Below are positions 7,815 through 15,280 of a stretch of 34,215 bases of DNA, piece by piece. A program made the translations under genes and the position numbers. This stretch comes from Chloroflexi bacterium GWB2_54_36 (GTDB lineage: Bacteria > Chloroflexota > Anaerolineae > Anaerolineales > Anaerolineaceae). Under the pieces are notes generated by a model. It was not told the DNA's origin. It ran no database searches and worked only from the letters and a program-made list of their open reading frames with translations. The DNA lies in the NCBI GenBank assembly GCA_001796355.1, contig MGMG01000095.1, positions 1-34,215 of the forward strand, given 5' to 3'. Positions within the stretch are counted from its first letter, which is position 1; the number at the start of each line of letters is the position of its first letter.

Positions 7815-7871
7815 AAAAAAATGGAAGCCCCCATTTATTGCCCACTCCCGCCGGAACCGGGAGTCTTCCAT
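7815..7871 (-). terminator. Folded terminator after tRNA-Pro
   Basis: Read on the minus strand, ATGGAAG (7871-7865) pairs with CTTCCAT (7827-7821) and runs into seven T residues (7821-7815). Inside lies a perfect hairpin, ACTCCCG-7 nt-CGGGAGT (7864-7844). A competing stem joins CCATTTATT (7880-7872, including the tRNA CCA) to AATAAATGG (7839-7831). Termination after tRNA-Pro is likely. The alternative fold could make it conditional for the gene at 7779. Confidence 0.65.
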
Positions 7872-7877
7872 AATAAA

Positions 7878-7953
7878 TGGTCGGGGTGGGCGGACTTGAA
7901 CCGCCGACCCCCGCGTCCCAAACGCGGTGCGCTGCCAACTGCGCTACACCCCG
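7878..7953 (-). tRNA. tRNA-Pro (anticodon TGG)
   Basis: A full cloverleaf on the minus strand. The acceptor arms are CGGGGTG and CACCCCG. The D-arm is GCGC-AGTTGGCA-GCGC. The anticodon stem is CCGCG/CGCGG with loop TTTGGGA, so the anticodon is TGG. The T-arm is GGCGG-TTCAAGT-CCGCC. The 3' ACCA is encoded, unlike in the tRNA-Arg of this window. Its promoter is excellent (see 7963-7992). Confidence 0.97.
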
Positions 7954-7962
7954 GCAGACCCG

Positions 7963-7992
7963 AGTATAATCTGAACAATGGAGAGACGTCAA
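7963..7992 (-). promoter_or_regulatory. Promoter of tRNA-Pro
   Basis: On the minus strand TTGACG (7992-7987) and TATACT (7968-7963) are separated by 18 bases, and the tRNA 5' end is nine bases beyond the -10. This is a near-consensus housekeeping promoter. Confidence 0.75.
7965..7970 (+). promoter_or_regulatory. -10 box of the esterase gene, overlapping the tRNA-Pro -10
   Basis: TATAAT on the plus strand shares four bases with TATACT on the minus strand, giving a near-symmetric AGTATAAT. The esterase ATG at 7978 is seven bases after the hexamer, where transcription should begin. The -35 region would lie inside the tRNA gene and shows no consensus. Confidence 0.5.
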
Positions 7993-8910
7993 GCCAAATT
8001 AGGTGGGCGCTGGATGCTGGGGGTGTGCGCCAGTTTTTTACTGTTAAGTGCAGCGGCCTGTAAACCGTGGGTCGCGCTGCCCGCTGCTGGTGAAAGCCTG
8101 CCGCAATCCAGCCCGACTGTTACCCTTGCCCCGCCGACCGTCACACCCAGCCCGCTGCCTACCAGCACCCCCACGGTCACACCCGAACCTGGCTGCACGG
8201 AGACTGCGGGAACACTACAGGAGCTGACGATTGACTCGAAATTCGTTGGCAAATCTGTGCCGTTCATTTTATACACTCCACCCTGTTACACGTCGGAAAA
8301 TGATTTTCGCTACCCTGTGCTGTATATCCTTCACGGGCAAAGTTATACCCAGGATCAATGGGTGCGTCTCGGCATGCCGGCAACTGCTGATGTGTTGATC
8401 AGCGCCGGGGAATTGCCGCCGTTCCTGATCGTCATGCCTTACGAGGAGTACAACCTGGCCAACCCCTTCGAAAAAGGCTTTGAAAAGGCGCTTGTAGAGG
8501 AATTAATCCCCTGGGTGGATGCTAATTATTTCACGTGCACGCAGCGCGCCTGTCGGACGATCGCCGGGCTTTCCCGCGGCGGTTCCTGGGCGCTCTACCT
8601 GGGAGTTGCCCACTGGGAACTCTTCGGCTCGATTGGCGCCCATTCCACCGCGCCGTTCTTTGGCATGGATGGCTGGCTGTCGTATTATCTCGGGCAAATG
8701 GGAAAAGAGAATTTTCCGCGCCTGTTTGTGGATTTTGGCGAGAGCGATCCACTCCTCGCGTATATGACCGAATTTCAAAAGAAACTCGACGGCTATAAGT
8801 TGAACTATGACTTCCACCTCTACCCCGGCAATCACACCGAGGAGTACTGGTCGGCGCATGTGGAGGAATACCTGCGCTGGTATTGGACATCGTGGAGCCC
8901 GGCGGATTAA
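7978..8910 (+). CDS. Lipoprotein esterase of the esterase D / PF00756 family
   Basis: A 310-residue secreted alpha/beta hydrolase. It starts with a charged n-region (MERRQAKLGGR), a hydrophobic core and a lipobox-like SAAAC with Cys28, so it is probably lipid-anchored outside the cell. A Pro/Thr-rich linker spans about 45-70. The catalytic triad candidates are Ser199 in GLSRGG, Asp257 in FGESDP and His286 in PGNHTEEYW. The substrate is unknown; the family includes esterases acting on acylated sugars and siderophores. ATG 7978 keeps the basic signal-peptide end but has no ribosome site. ATG 8014 has AGGTGG at 8001 but would drop all basic residues, so 7978 is preferred. Confidence 0.85.
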   Translation: MERRQAKLGGRWMLGVCASFLLLSAAACKPWVALPAAGESLPQSSPTVTLAPPTVTPSPLPTSTPTVTPEPGCTETAGTLQELTIDSKFVGKSVPFILYTPPCYTSENDFRYPVLYILHGQSYTQDQWVRLGMPATADVLISAGELPPFLIVMPYEEYNLANPFEKGFEKALVEELIPWVDANYFTCTQRACRTIAGLSRGGSWALYLGVAHWELFGSIGAHSTAPFFGMDGWLSYYLGQMGKENFPRLFVDFGESDPLLAYMTEFQKKLDGYKLNYDFHLYPGNHTEEYWSAHVEEYLRWYWTSWSPAD

Positions 8911-9061
8911 CTGCGGGCGTCGCACACTGGCGCGGAACGAACAGGAAGCGCAGTTCCCGTTTGGGCGGTAAACTTCATGAACCAGCTTGGATGGAACCTG
9001 TTCCCTTGTATCTTGAAATTATCGGAAATCTTTCGTGATCGGCAGGCTATCAATCCCACCC

Positions 9062-9090
9062 ATCCCGTCCCGGTCTTGGGGCGGGATTAT
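9062..9090 (+). terminator. Terminator-like hairpin downstream of the esterase
   Basis: ATCCCGTCCC (9062-9071), loop ggtctt, GGGGCGGGAT (9078-9087): a 10-bp stem with one G-T pair, followed by TATTCTTATT. The string TTGGGGCGGGATTATT at 9076-9091 recurs in the hairpin downstream of the quinone oxidoreductase on the other strand. It lies 150 bases after the esterase stop. Confidence 0.5.
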
Positions 9091-9113
9091 TCTTATTCGG
9101 CACTGTCTGAAAA

Positions 9114-9169
9114 GCGGGCGGGCATAGAAACCCGCCCCTACCGGTAGGGGACGGGTTCCACCCCGTCCC
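9114..9169. repeat. Tandem palindromes
   Basis: Three perfect inverted repeats share arms: GGGCGGG-8-CCCGCCC (9116-9137), the 16-base perfect palindrome CCCCTACCGGTAGGGG (9135-9150), and GGGACGGG-6-CCCGTCCC (9148-9169). Only one of the stems that share bases can form at a time. This is typical of a dispersed intergenic repeat rather than a protein site. Confidence 0.7.
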
Positions 9170-9430
9170 GAATATATGGAGGCAAAAAAGACGAATGATT
9201 TCTTTTTGGACAGCCCCGAAAGGTTAGCCGTCTGGGAAGATAAAACCTGGCCGGGGAGCGGGGGTAGGGGGTGAAGGGTGTAAAAGCAACTTGGTTACCC
9301 TGGAAATGGATACCATCAGAGAAACATTAGATTTTTATCAAGACGGTGATTGCCGAAAGGTTTTCTTTGTACCCCGTGATGAGATTTGAAAGACGAGAGG
9401 GATGGAACCCGACGGGACGGAGCACGTCCT

Positions 9431-9991
9431 CTACAGATCAATCCAATAACGCCTTATGAGCTTATCGCCGTCCTCGGGAACAACTTTATTGATCAACCCC
9501 CCGCCATTTTTCTCGATCACCCGTGCTGAAGCGTAATTATCATCGTCACAGGTGACCAGCACCCCGGTCAACCCCAGGCCGCGTGCTTCTTCCATTGTCA
9601 GTGCCAGCAGCCGGGTGGCATATCCCTTGCCGCGCTGCGATGGGCGCACATCATACCCGATGTGCCCGCCCTCCTGTTCCAGCAACGGCGTCAACGTGTG
9701 TCTTAATCGACTCGAGCCAATCAAATATCTGCCGTCTCGCACCAGGAAATACACTGTTTGAGGTACTCGCCCTGGCATTAATCCCTCACCTTGTGCGTTA
9801 GCCTGCTGTATCTGCAGCAGCGCGGCGTATTCCTTCCCAGTCATTTCAGGGGTGATAAATGCGTAGCGCGGCTCGCCGGCAGCGCTAAATTCCGCCGCGT
9901 ATTCGATCAAGGCATGCTGCATATCAGAGCGCAACACAGTTAAGGTCGGGATGTTGTTGTCAATAGTGAATGATTCAATCTCATATTCCAA
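9431..9991 (-). CDS. GNAT-family N-acetyltransferase
   Basis: A 186-residue acetyl-CoA-dependent N-acetyltransferase. Motif A is visible as IGYDVRPSQRGKGYATRLLALTM, with the pyrophosphate-binding QRGKGYA at 119-125. It is followed by VTCDDDNYASARVIEKNGG, which is typical of the RimJ/RimL-like and small-molecule branch. The acceptor substrate is unknown. The gene is alone on the minus strand, divergent from the membrane glycosyltransferase-like gene, with the palindrome-rich spacer downstream. Confidence 0.88.
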   Translation of the reverse strand: MEYEIESFTIDNNIPTLTVLRSDMQHALIEYAAEFSAAGEPRYAFITPEMTGKEYAALLQIQQANAQGEGLMPGRVPQTVYFLVRDGRYLIGSSRLRHTLTPLLEQEGGHIGYDVRPSQRGKGYATRLLALTMEEARGLGLTGVLVTCDDDNYASARVIEKNGGGLINKVVPEDGDKLIRRYWIDL

Positions 9992-10073
9992 TTTGGTGAC
10001 AAAAATTGCTTATCACCAGTCGTGGGGGTAATTGTATCAGGGGTTCTCCAGCAACATTGACTGTTTAGTCCTC

Positions 10074-10082
10074 TGATATAAT
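10074..10082 (+). promoter_or_regulatory. Extended -10 promoter of the GT-C-like gene
   Basis: TGATATAAT is a perfect extended -10. TTGACT at 10057-10062 is a possible -35 with an unusually short 14-base spacer. The hexamer covers the first in-frame ATG (10081), so that codon cannot be in the transcript. This moves the start to 10111. Confidence 0.6.
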
Positions 10083-10110
10083 GCCAGAATTCCCCTCTTC
10101 CGCTATCCGT

Positions 10111-11988
10111 ATGACTTTTACCCTCGCTCAAACTGCAACTTACAGCCTTGCGGCGCTGCTCATCCTGCTCCTGCCAGGCGCAGCCCTCCTGGTGTGGTTG
10201 CCAGGGCGTCATGGCTTTCTGTCGCGACTGGCCGATAGTGTTGGTCTATCTGTTGCGCTGACCGCCATCACAGCCCTGATTGGCTTCCTGGTTGGATTGC
10301 GCTTCACCCGCCAATTGGTGACCGGGCTGTACGTATTTTGCGCTTTGGTTCTGCTGGCAGGTTTTATCTGGCGGGCGATCCGGTCAGGCACGCGGCTTTC
10401 CTTTAACTGGAAAGGAGCACTGGTTGGCGTTCTGGGTCTGGCAGCTCTGGCCGGCCTGGCCGGCTGGCGTTTGTACCAGGCGCGCGAACTGCTGCTGCCT
10501 GCCTGGGTGGATTCAGTCCATCACACGCTGATCGTGCGCGTGATCATGGAAAATGGCGGGCTGCCCGCCACCCTCGACCCTTATCTGCCGGCCGAATTTA
10601 GTTATCATTATGGCTTTCACGTGCTGGCGGCGCTGTTTGCCAGCCTCGTCCGGGTAGAACCGGCGGTTGCGCTGCTCTGGTTTGGCCAGATTCTGAATGC
10701 GCTGATCGCTCTATCGGTTTACCGGCTGGCAATGGAAGTCTGGAGTGATTGGCGCAGGGCAGTTTTGGCGGCGCTGCTGGTCGGGTTTGGCCTGCATATG
10801 CCGGCTTATTATCTGACCTGGGGTCGTTACACGCTCCTTACCGGATTGCTGCTCTTGCCGCTGGCAATGGCAGCATTATTGCGTGTCTCACGGACGCCCA
10901 CCGACCGCGCGTCCGTGTCCGCCGCGCTGCTCTTGACCACCGGCGTCGCGCTTTCACACTACACGACCCTGCTGCTGTTGGGTTTCTTTACCATTATTTT
11001 GCTGGTGGACCGTTTGCTGCAATCCCGTCTGAAGGATGAGAATGAGTCTCCGTTGCAACGCTGGCAGGCTGTATGGCCAGTCGCGTTGACTGCGTTGGGC
11101 GGGGTGCTGATCGCCGCTCCCTGGCTGGCGCGCGTCTGGCAGCAGTCGAGCACCCAGGCTGCCCTCTCTTTGGTCTCGCCGCTGAATTCCAACCAGTCTG
11201 GGTATTGGGATTACATTCTTTATCTGCTCGGTCCTGCGCATAACGCTACCTGGTTAGCTGTTGCCGGGGTGGGGCTGGTCTGGGCGCTGCTGCGAAAACC
11301 TGCTCACCCTCTGGCGGTGTGGGGACTGCTTCTAGCGCTCTTGACCTTGCCCTGGGGGCTGCGCCTTGCGCCGTTTCGGCCCGACCACATGGCAATTGTG
11401 CTCTTCTTACCGGCCTCGCTTTTGGCAGCCGACCTGGTATTCAGCCTGGTCGAGCTGGCGGGCAGATTGCCCTGGATCTGGCTGAAGCGAGTGACCCAGG
11501 CTGCTGTCATTTTGACTGCGCTGGCAGGCATTGGCTGGGGCGGCTGGCAAACCCGCGACATTCTCAACCCCAGCACCGTTTTTATTACCCAGGCGGACCT
11601 GGATGCGCTGAACTGGGTGCGCGAAAACACGCCGCCGGAGGCGCGTTTTATGATCAACACAACCGGCTGGATGGAAAACATCTACCGCGGCGTGGATGGC
11701 GGCTATTGGCTGCTTTCCTACACTGGTCGGCAGGCCATTTTGCCGCCAGTGATGTATACTTATGCAGCAAGTCAATTTGTCGCTCAAACGGAAGAATGGG
11801 CGAACCAATCCAGCAAGCTGACAACCTGTGATGCCGTATTTTGGAAGTTGGTGGACGAGTTCGATGCCAGCTACCTCTATTTGCGGTTGGGGCAGGGCAG
11901 CTTGCAGCCTGACGCGTTGGTCAACTGCCCGCAGTTGGTCAACGTGTATCGCCGAGGCGGCGTTTCGATCTATGAAATTGCGCGCTAA
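10111..11988 (+). CDS. Large multi-membrane protein, GT-C glycosyltransferase-like
   Basis: A protein of about 625 residues with 12 or more hydrophobic segments and a C-terminal soluble part of about 120 residues. The first large loop carries WVDSVHHTLIVRVIMENGGLP and then SYHYGFHVL. Acidic and His residues in this loop are typical of lipid-linked-sugar-dependent GT-C enzymes and of related uncharacterised families. A role in cell-surface glycan or glycoprotein assembly is plausible but the substrate is unknown. ATG 10111 (MTFTLAQTATY) is chosen because the promoter -10 covers the earlier ATG 10081. The resulting leader of about 22 bases lacks a ribosome site. Confidence 0.72.
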   Translation: MTFTLAQTATYSLAALLILLLPGAALLVWLPGRHGFLSRLADSVGLSVALTAITALIGFLVGLRFTRQLVTGLYVFCALVLLAGFIWRAIRSGTRLSFNWKGALVGVLGLAALAGLAGWRLYQARELLLPAWVDSVHHTLIVRVIMENGGLPATLDPYLPAEFSYHYGFHVLAALFASLVRVEPAVALLWFGQILNALIALSVYRLAMEVWSDWRRAVLAALLVGFGLHMPAYYLTWGRYTLLTGLLLLPLAMAALLRVSRTPTDRASVSAALLLTTGVALSHYTTLLLLGFFTIILLVDRLLQSRLKDENESPLQRWQAVWPVALTALGGVLIAAPWLARVWQQSSTQAALSLVSPLNSNQSGYWDYILYLLGPAHNATWLAVAGVGLVWALLRKPAHPLAVWGLLLALLTLPWGLRLAPFRPDHMAIVLFLPASLLAADLVFSLVELAGRLPWIWLKRVTQAAVILTALAGIGWGGWQTRDILNPSTVFITQADLDALNWVRENTPPEARFMINTTGWMENIYRGVDGGYWLLSYTGRQAILPPVMYTYAASQFVAQTEEWANQSSKLTTCDAVFWKLVDEFDASYLYLRLGQGSLQPDALVNCPQLVNVYRRGGVSIYEIAR

Positions 11989-12005
11989 AGTGGACTGGAC
12001 AAATT

Positions 12006-12053
12006 CGCCCTGTTTTGTGAAATTTACCACCAAGGGCGGGTTTGTGATATACT
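12006..12053 (+). promoter_or_regulatory. Promoter and possible operator of the nuo operon
   Basis: TGATATACT (12045-12053) is an extended -10. TTTACC at 12023-12028 is a weak -35 at 19 bases. CGCCCT (12006-12011) and AGGGCG (12033-12038) form an inverted repeat around the -35 area. TTTGTGA occurs twice as a direct repeat, at 12014-12020 and 12041-12047. A regulator binding these repeats would control complex I expression; none is named here. Confidence 0.5.
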
Positions 12054-12095
12054 TGCCCAAATAAGACAATCCCTGTACACATTGAAAGGATGGCG

Positions 12096-12452
12096 ATGGC
12101 TCAGCAATACCTGCCTCTTTTAGTCATCTTTGCGGTCGGTACACTGATCGCGTTGATCGCACTCGCGCTGGGAATGATCTTTGGTCCGCGCAGACCAACA
12201 GCACGGAAATCAGCCCCCTACGAATCTGGAATGGTCCCTTACGGCCCTGGTCGCCGGCGAATCTCAGTGCGTTACTACCTGATCGCTGTGCTCTTTATCC
12301 TCTTCGACATCGAAGTGGTATTTGTGGTTTCCTGGGCGGTTGTGCTGCGTAAACTCGGCATGTACGGGTTGATAGGAATGCTCGTCTTTCTGGTGGTCTT
12401 GGAAATAGCCCATTTATACGCTTGGAAGAAAGGAGCATTGGAATGGGATTAG
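12096..12452 (+). CDS. nuoA: NADH-quinone oxidoreductase subunit A
   Basis: A 118-residue membrane subunit of complex I with three membrane helices. The loop [20 protein letters not shown] and the acidic helix segment FDIEVVF identify it; both belong to the quinone-site/E-channel region. The Shine-Dalgarno AAAGGA (12085-12090) touches the ATG at 12090, leaving no spacer, whereas ATG 12096 has the proper five bases and is taken as start. It is the first gene of the 14-gene operon. Confidence 0.96.
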   Translation: MAQQYLPLLVIFAVGTLIALIALALGMIFGPRRPTARKSAPYESGMVPYGPGRRRISVRYYLIAVLFILFDIEVVFVVSWAVVLRKLGMYGLIGMLVFLVVLEIAHLYAWKKGALEWD

Positions 12453-12925
12453 AAGAAAAGACCGGCAATATGGGCGTTGTTACTACAACGCTTGAAACAG
12501 TAGTTAACTGGTCGCGGACCAATTCGATGTGGCCTTTACTGTTTGGACTGGCCTGCTGCGCGATCGAAATGATGGGCGCTCAAGCCAGCAATTACGACTT
12601 AAGTCGATTTGGTATGGAACTTAATCGCGCCAGCCCGCGTCAGTCAGACTTGATGATCGTGGCTGGCCGCGTTTCGCGCAAAATGGCTCCGGTTCTGCGT
12701 CAGTTGTACGACCAGATGCCTGACCCCAAATGGGTGTTGGCAATGGGTGATTGCGCTTCGTGCGGCGGCGTATTCAATAATTACGCCATTGTTCAAGGCG
12801 TGGATGAGGTTGTGCCGGTGGACGTTTATGTTTCAGGCTGTCCGCCGCGTCCCGAGGGTCTGATTCACGGCATTTTGACCCTGCACGAAAAAGTAAAAAA
12901 GGAAAAAATTACCCACTGGGCATGA
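12443..12925 (+). CDS. nuoB: NADH-quinone oxidoreductase subunit B
   Basis: A 160-residue peripheral-arm subunit that carries the last Fe-S cluster, N2, which hands electrons to quinone. The ligands are the adjacent Cys38-Cys39 (LACCAIEM), Cys104 (GDCASCGG) and Cys133 (SGCPPRPEG). The family block [21 protein letters not shown] is intact. AGGAG at 12431-12435 fits ATG 12443, which overlaps the nuoA stop by ten bases. The frame is also open to 12422, but that start lacks a ribosome site. Confidence 0.97.
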   Translation: MGLEEKTGNMGVVTTTLETVVNWSRTNSMWPLLFGLACCAIEMMGAQASNYDLSRFGMELNRASPRQSDLMIVAGRVSRKMAPVLRQLYDQMPDPKWVLAMGDCASCGGVFNNYAIVQGVDEVVPVDVYVSGCPPRPEGLIHGILTLHEKVKKEKITHWA

Positions 12926-12943
12926 TTTCATGCCCTGCCAAAT

Positions 12944-12965
12944 CCTGGCGATAAAAGGCGCCAGG
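12944..12965 (+). promoter_or_regulatory. Hairpin in the nuoB-nuoC gap
   Basis: CCTGGCG (12944-12950), loop ataaaagg, CGCCAGG (12959-12965). No T-tract follows. The nuoB-nuoC gap (77 bases) is the widest in the operon. The hairpin could stabilise or process the mRNA. Confidence 0.4.
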
Positions 12966-13002
12966 CATCGCTATGATTAAATGACAGGATGGGCTGAAGC
13001 CA

Positions 13003-13515
13003 ATGAGTGAAACGCTTGAGCAGATTGTAAAAGACATGAAGGAACGGTTTGCGGTTGAAAGTTCGGTATACGCCGGCGACACAACCCTACTTCTTTCACC
13101 AGAATATCTACAGGCAGCCTTTCAAACCCTGCGCGATGAGTACCATTTCAATATGATCGTTGACGTCACGGCGGTGGATTATTGGCCGCAGCAGGAACCC
13201 CGCTTCCACGTGGTGTACCACATCTATTCGATGCTGAACAACGACATCCTCCGCGTGCGGGTTCCGCTTAATGGCAATGGACCGCACCTGCCCACCATCG
13301 AAAAAATTTACCCGGGCGCCAATTGGAAAGAACGCGAGGTCTGGGATTTATTCGGCATCACCTTCGACGGTCATTCTGACCTGCGCCGCATCGTCATGCC
13401 GTATGACTGGCAAGGGCATCCCCTGCGCAAAGATTACCCGCTTGGCTATGAAGAGGTTCAATTCACCTTCAATGCCGCGGAAATTGATAAGCGCAAACCC
13501 TACGCCAAAGATTAA
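13003..13515 (+). CDS. nuoC: NADH-quinone oxidoreductase subunit C
   Basis: A 170-residue hydrophilic subunit (30-kDa type) of the connecting module. The signature block PGANWKEREVWDLFGITFDGHSDLRRIVMP is clear, with HPLRKDYPLGYEE near the C-terminus. It has no cofactor; it helps hold NuoB and NuoD. It is encoded separately from nuoD, in contrast to the fused nuoCD of enterobacteria. Its ribosome site is weak (AGGATGGG some distance from the ATG). Confidence 0.96.
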   Translation: MSETLEQIVKDMKERFAVESSVYAGDTTLLLSPEYLQAAFQTLRDEYHFNMIVDVTAVDYWPQQEPRFHVVYHIYSMLNNDILRVRVPLNGNGPHLPTIEKIYPGANWKEREVWDLFGITFDGHSDLRRIVMPYDWQGHPLRKDYPLGYEEVQFTFNAAEIDKRKPYAKD

Positions 13516-13532
13516 AAGCCGAGGTCGCAACT

Positions 13533-14762
13533 ATGACGAATATCCGTGAAGTAACAGTTGATGAGCTTCGCCACCTGGTTTCCGACCGGGCGATGACCGG
13601 CGAGACCATGCTGCTGAACATGGGCCCCCAGCATCCCAGCACCCACGGCGTGCTGCGCCTGCTGCTGGAGCTGGATGGCGAGATCGTCGTCAACTGTATA
13701 CCTGATATCGGCTTTTTACACACCGGCGTTGAAAAAAACATGGAAGCCAAGACCTACCAGAAGGCCGAGGTGATGACTGACCGGCTCGATTATATGAACT
13801 CGGTCGGCAACAACCTGGTTTACTGCCTGGCAGTCGAAAAGCTGGTGGGTCTGGATGTGCCCGTCCGGGCGCAGGTTCTGCGGGTCATCCTGACGGAGTT
13901 GCAGCGCATTTCATCGCATTTACTCTGGCTGGGCACCAGTTGCCTCGATCTGGCAGCCATGTCTGTTTTCTTGTACGCCATGCGCGAACGCGAAATGATC
14001 CTTGGCGTGATGGAAATGATTTCCGGTCAACGCATGATGACGACCTACATCCGCCCCGGCGGCGTGTGGCGCGACGTGCCCTCCGAATTTGTTCCGGCCG
14101 TGCAGGAGATCGTGAATGTTATGCCTGGGCGCATCGCCGAATACGAATCGATGCTGACCAAAAATATGCTTTTCACCGAGCGCACTCAGGGTATCGGCGT
14201 CATTTCCGCTGAGGACTGCGCCCGTTATGGCCTTAGCGGTCCAGTCATCCGCGGTGCAGGTGTGGCCTTTGATTTGCGCAAAGCGCGCCCGTACAGCGGC
14301 TACGAGCAGTATGATTTCGAAGTCCCGACCTATGACACCGGCGATATCTTCGGCCGTTATATGGTCCGCATGGAAGAGATGCGGCAGTCGGTGCGCATCG
14401 TCCGCCAGGCGCTTTCCAGGTTGCCAGCCGGTCCTGTTCTTAGCGACAACCGCAAATTTGTTCCTCCGCCGCGTTCTGAAATCGGCGTGAGCATGGAAGC
14501 GCTCATCCATCACTTCAAGTTATGGACCGAGGGTTTCAATGCGCCCCGGGAATCTGTTTTCGCCACCACCGAAAGCCCGCGCGGTATTTTGGGCGTCTTT
14601 TTGGAAGGCGACGGCGGACCCAAACCGTACCGCGTCCACTATGTTACCCCTTCATTTGTCAACCTTCAATCCATGCCGCTGCTAACCCGCCAGCACTTCG
14701 TAGCTGATGTGGTCGGCATTATCGGCAGCATTGATATTGTCTTGGGAGATGCAGACCGTTGA
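13533..14762 (+). CDS. nuoD: NADH-quinone oxidoreductase subunit D
   Basis: A 409-residue 49-kDa-type subunit, related to the large subunit of NiFe hydrogenases, which forms the quinone pocket with NuoB. LLNMGPQHPSTHGVLRLLLELDGE near the N-terminus contains the conserved His pair at the quinone headgroup. Further family blocks are GFLHTGVEKNME and the closing IIGSIDIVLGDADR. GAGGTC precedes the ATG. The stop overlaps the TTG start of nuoE (TTGA). Confidence 0.97.
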   Translation: MTNIREVTVDELRHLVSDRAMTGETMLLNMGPQHPSTHGVLRLLLELDGEIVVNCIPDIGFLHTGVEKNMEAKTYQKAEVMTDRLDYMNSVGNNLVYCLAVEKLVGLDVPVRAQVLRVILTELQRISSHLLWLGTSCLDLAAMSVFLYAMREREMILGVMEMISGQRMMTTYIRPGGVWRDVPSEFVPAVQEIVNVMPGRIAEYESMLTKNMLFTERTQGIGVISAEDCARYGLSGPVIRGAGVAFDLRKARPYSGYEQYDFEVPTYDTGDIFGRYMVRMEEMRQSVRIVRQALSRLPAGPVLSDNRKFVPPPRSEIGVSMEALIHHFKLWTEGFNAPRESVFATTESPRGILGVFLEGDGGPKPYRVHYVTPSFVNLQSMPLLTRQHFVADVVGIIGSIDIVLGDADR

Positions 14763-15280
14763 ACGAACTGCTTGCCAAATACCCCACAGAGATCAAAGCA
14801 ATTCTGGCAAAATACCCGCCGGAATTCAAACGCTCGTCGGTCATGCCGCTGCTGCATCTGGCCCAGGGTGATCCGGGTTACATCACCCCCCAGGCGATGC
14901 AAGACATTGCCGAAATCTGCGGCATTTCGATCACCGAGGTCGGTTCGATTGTTGGGTTTTACACCCTCTATTACGATAAACCCCTTGGCCGCTATCACAT
15001 CCAGGTTTGCACCGACATGCCCTGCGCACTGCGCGGCGCCGACAAGTTCCTTAAAGAGCTGTGCGAACGCCTGGGCGTAAAAGTCGGCGAACCGACTGCT
15101 GACGGGCTGTTCGTCATCGAAGAGGTGATGTGCCTGGCAGCCTGCCACCGCGCGCCGATGTTCCAGGTGCACGGCGATGGCGACCTGGTGTACCACGAGC
15201 ATCAGACGGTGGATACCGCCCTGGCGGTACTGGATGCGCTGCGCCAGAAAGCGGCCGTGGCAGAGGAGGGGAAAGCATGA
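14759..15280 (+). CDS. nuoE: NADH-quinone oxidoreductase subunit E
   Basis: A 173-residue thioredoxin-like subunit of the NADH module with the [2Fe-2S] cluster N1a. The ligands are Cys84 and Cys89 (CTDMPC) and Cys125 and Cys129 (CLAAC). It starts with TTG at 14759, overlapping the nuoD stop, and GGGAG lies about 11 bases upstream. It ends in an ATGA overlap with nuoF, so nuoD-E-F are translationally linked. Confidence 0.95.
   Translation: MNELLAKYPTEIKAILAKYPPEFKRSSVMPLLHLAQGDPGYITPQAMQDIAEICGISITEVGSIVGFYTLYYDKPLGRYHIQVCTDMPCALRGADKFLKELCERLGVKVGEPTADGLFVIEEVMCLAACHRAPMFQVHGDGDLVYHEHQTVDTALAVLDALRQKAAVAEEGKA

Larger units (their letters stand above)
8911..9430. other. 520-bp spacer with clustered palindromes and no convincing gene
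   Basis: No credible coding frame lies here. Positions 9062-9169 hold four stacked inverted repeats (described separately). The rest is unstructured; a 27-residue frame at 9306-9389 is the only open stretch beginning with ATG that I noted. Confidence 0.6.

Noticed and set aside
7780..7992. N-terminal extension of the 114-residue gene (GVAQLAAHRVWDAGVGG)
   Set aside because: It is the translation of tRNA-Pro itself; the real start is ATG 7779.
9306..9389. 27-residue open frame beginning MDTIRETLDFYQ
   Set aside because: Too short, no ribosome site and isolated in a spacer; could be a gene remnant but nothing supports it.
15130..15276. 49-codon upstream extension of nuoF
   Set aside because: It lies in nuoE coding sequence and its Gly/Arg/Pro-rich translation is out-of-frame noise; ATGA overlap and GAGG mark 15277.
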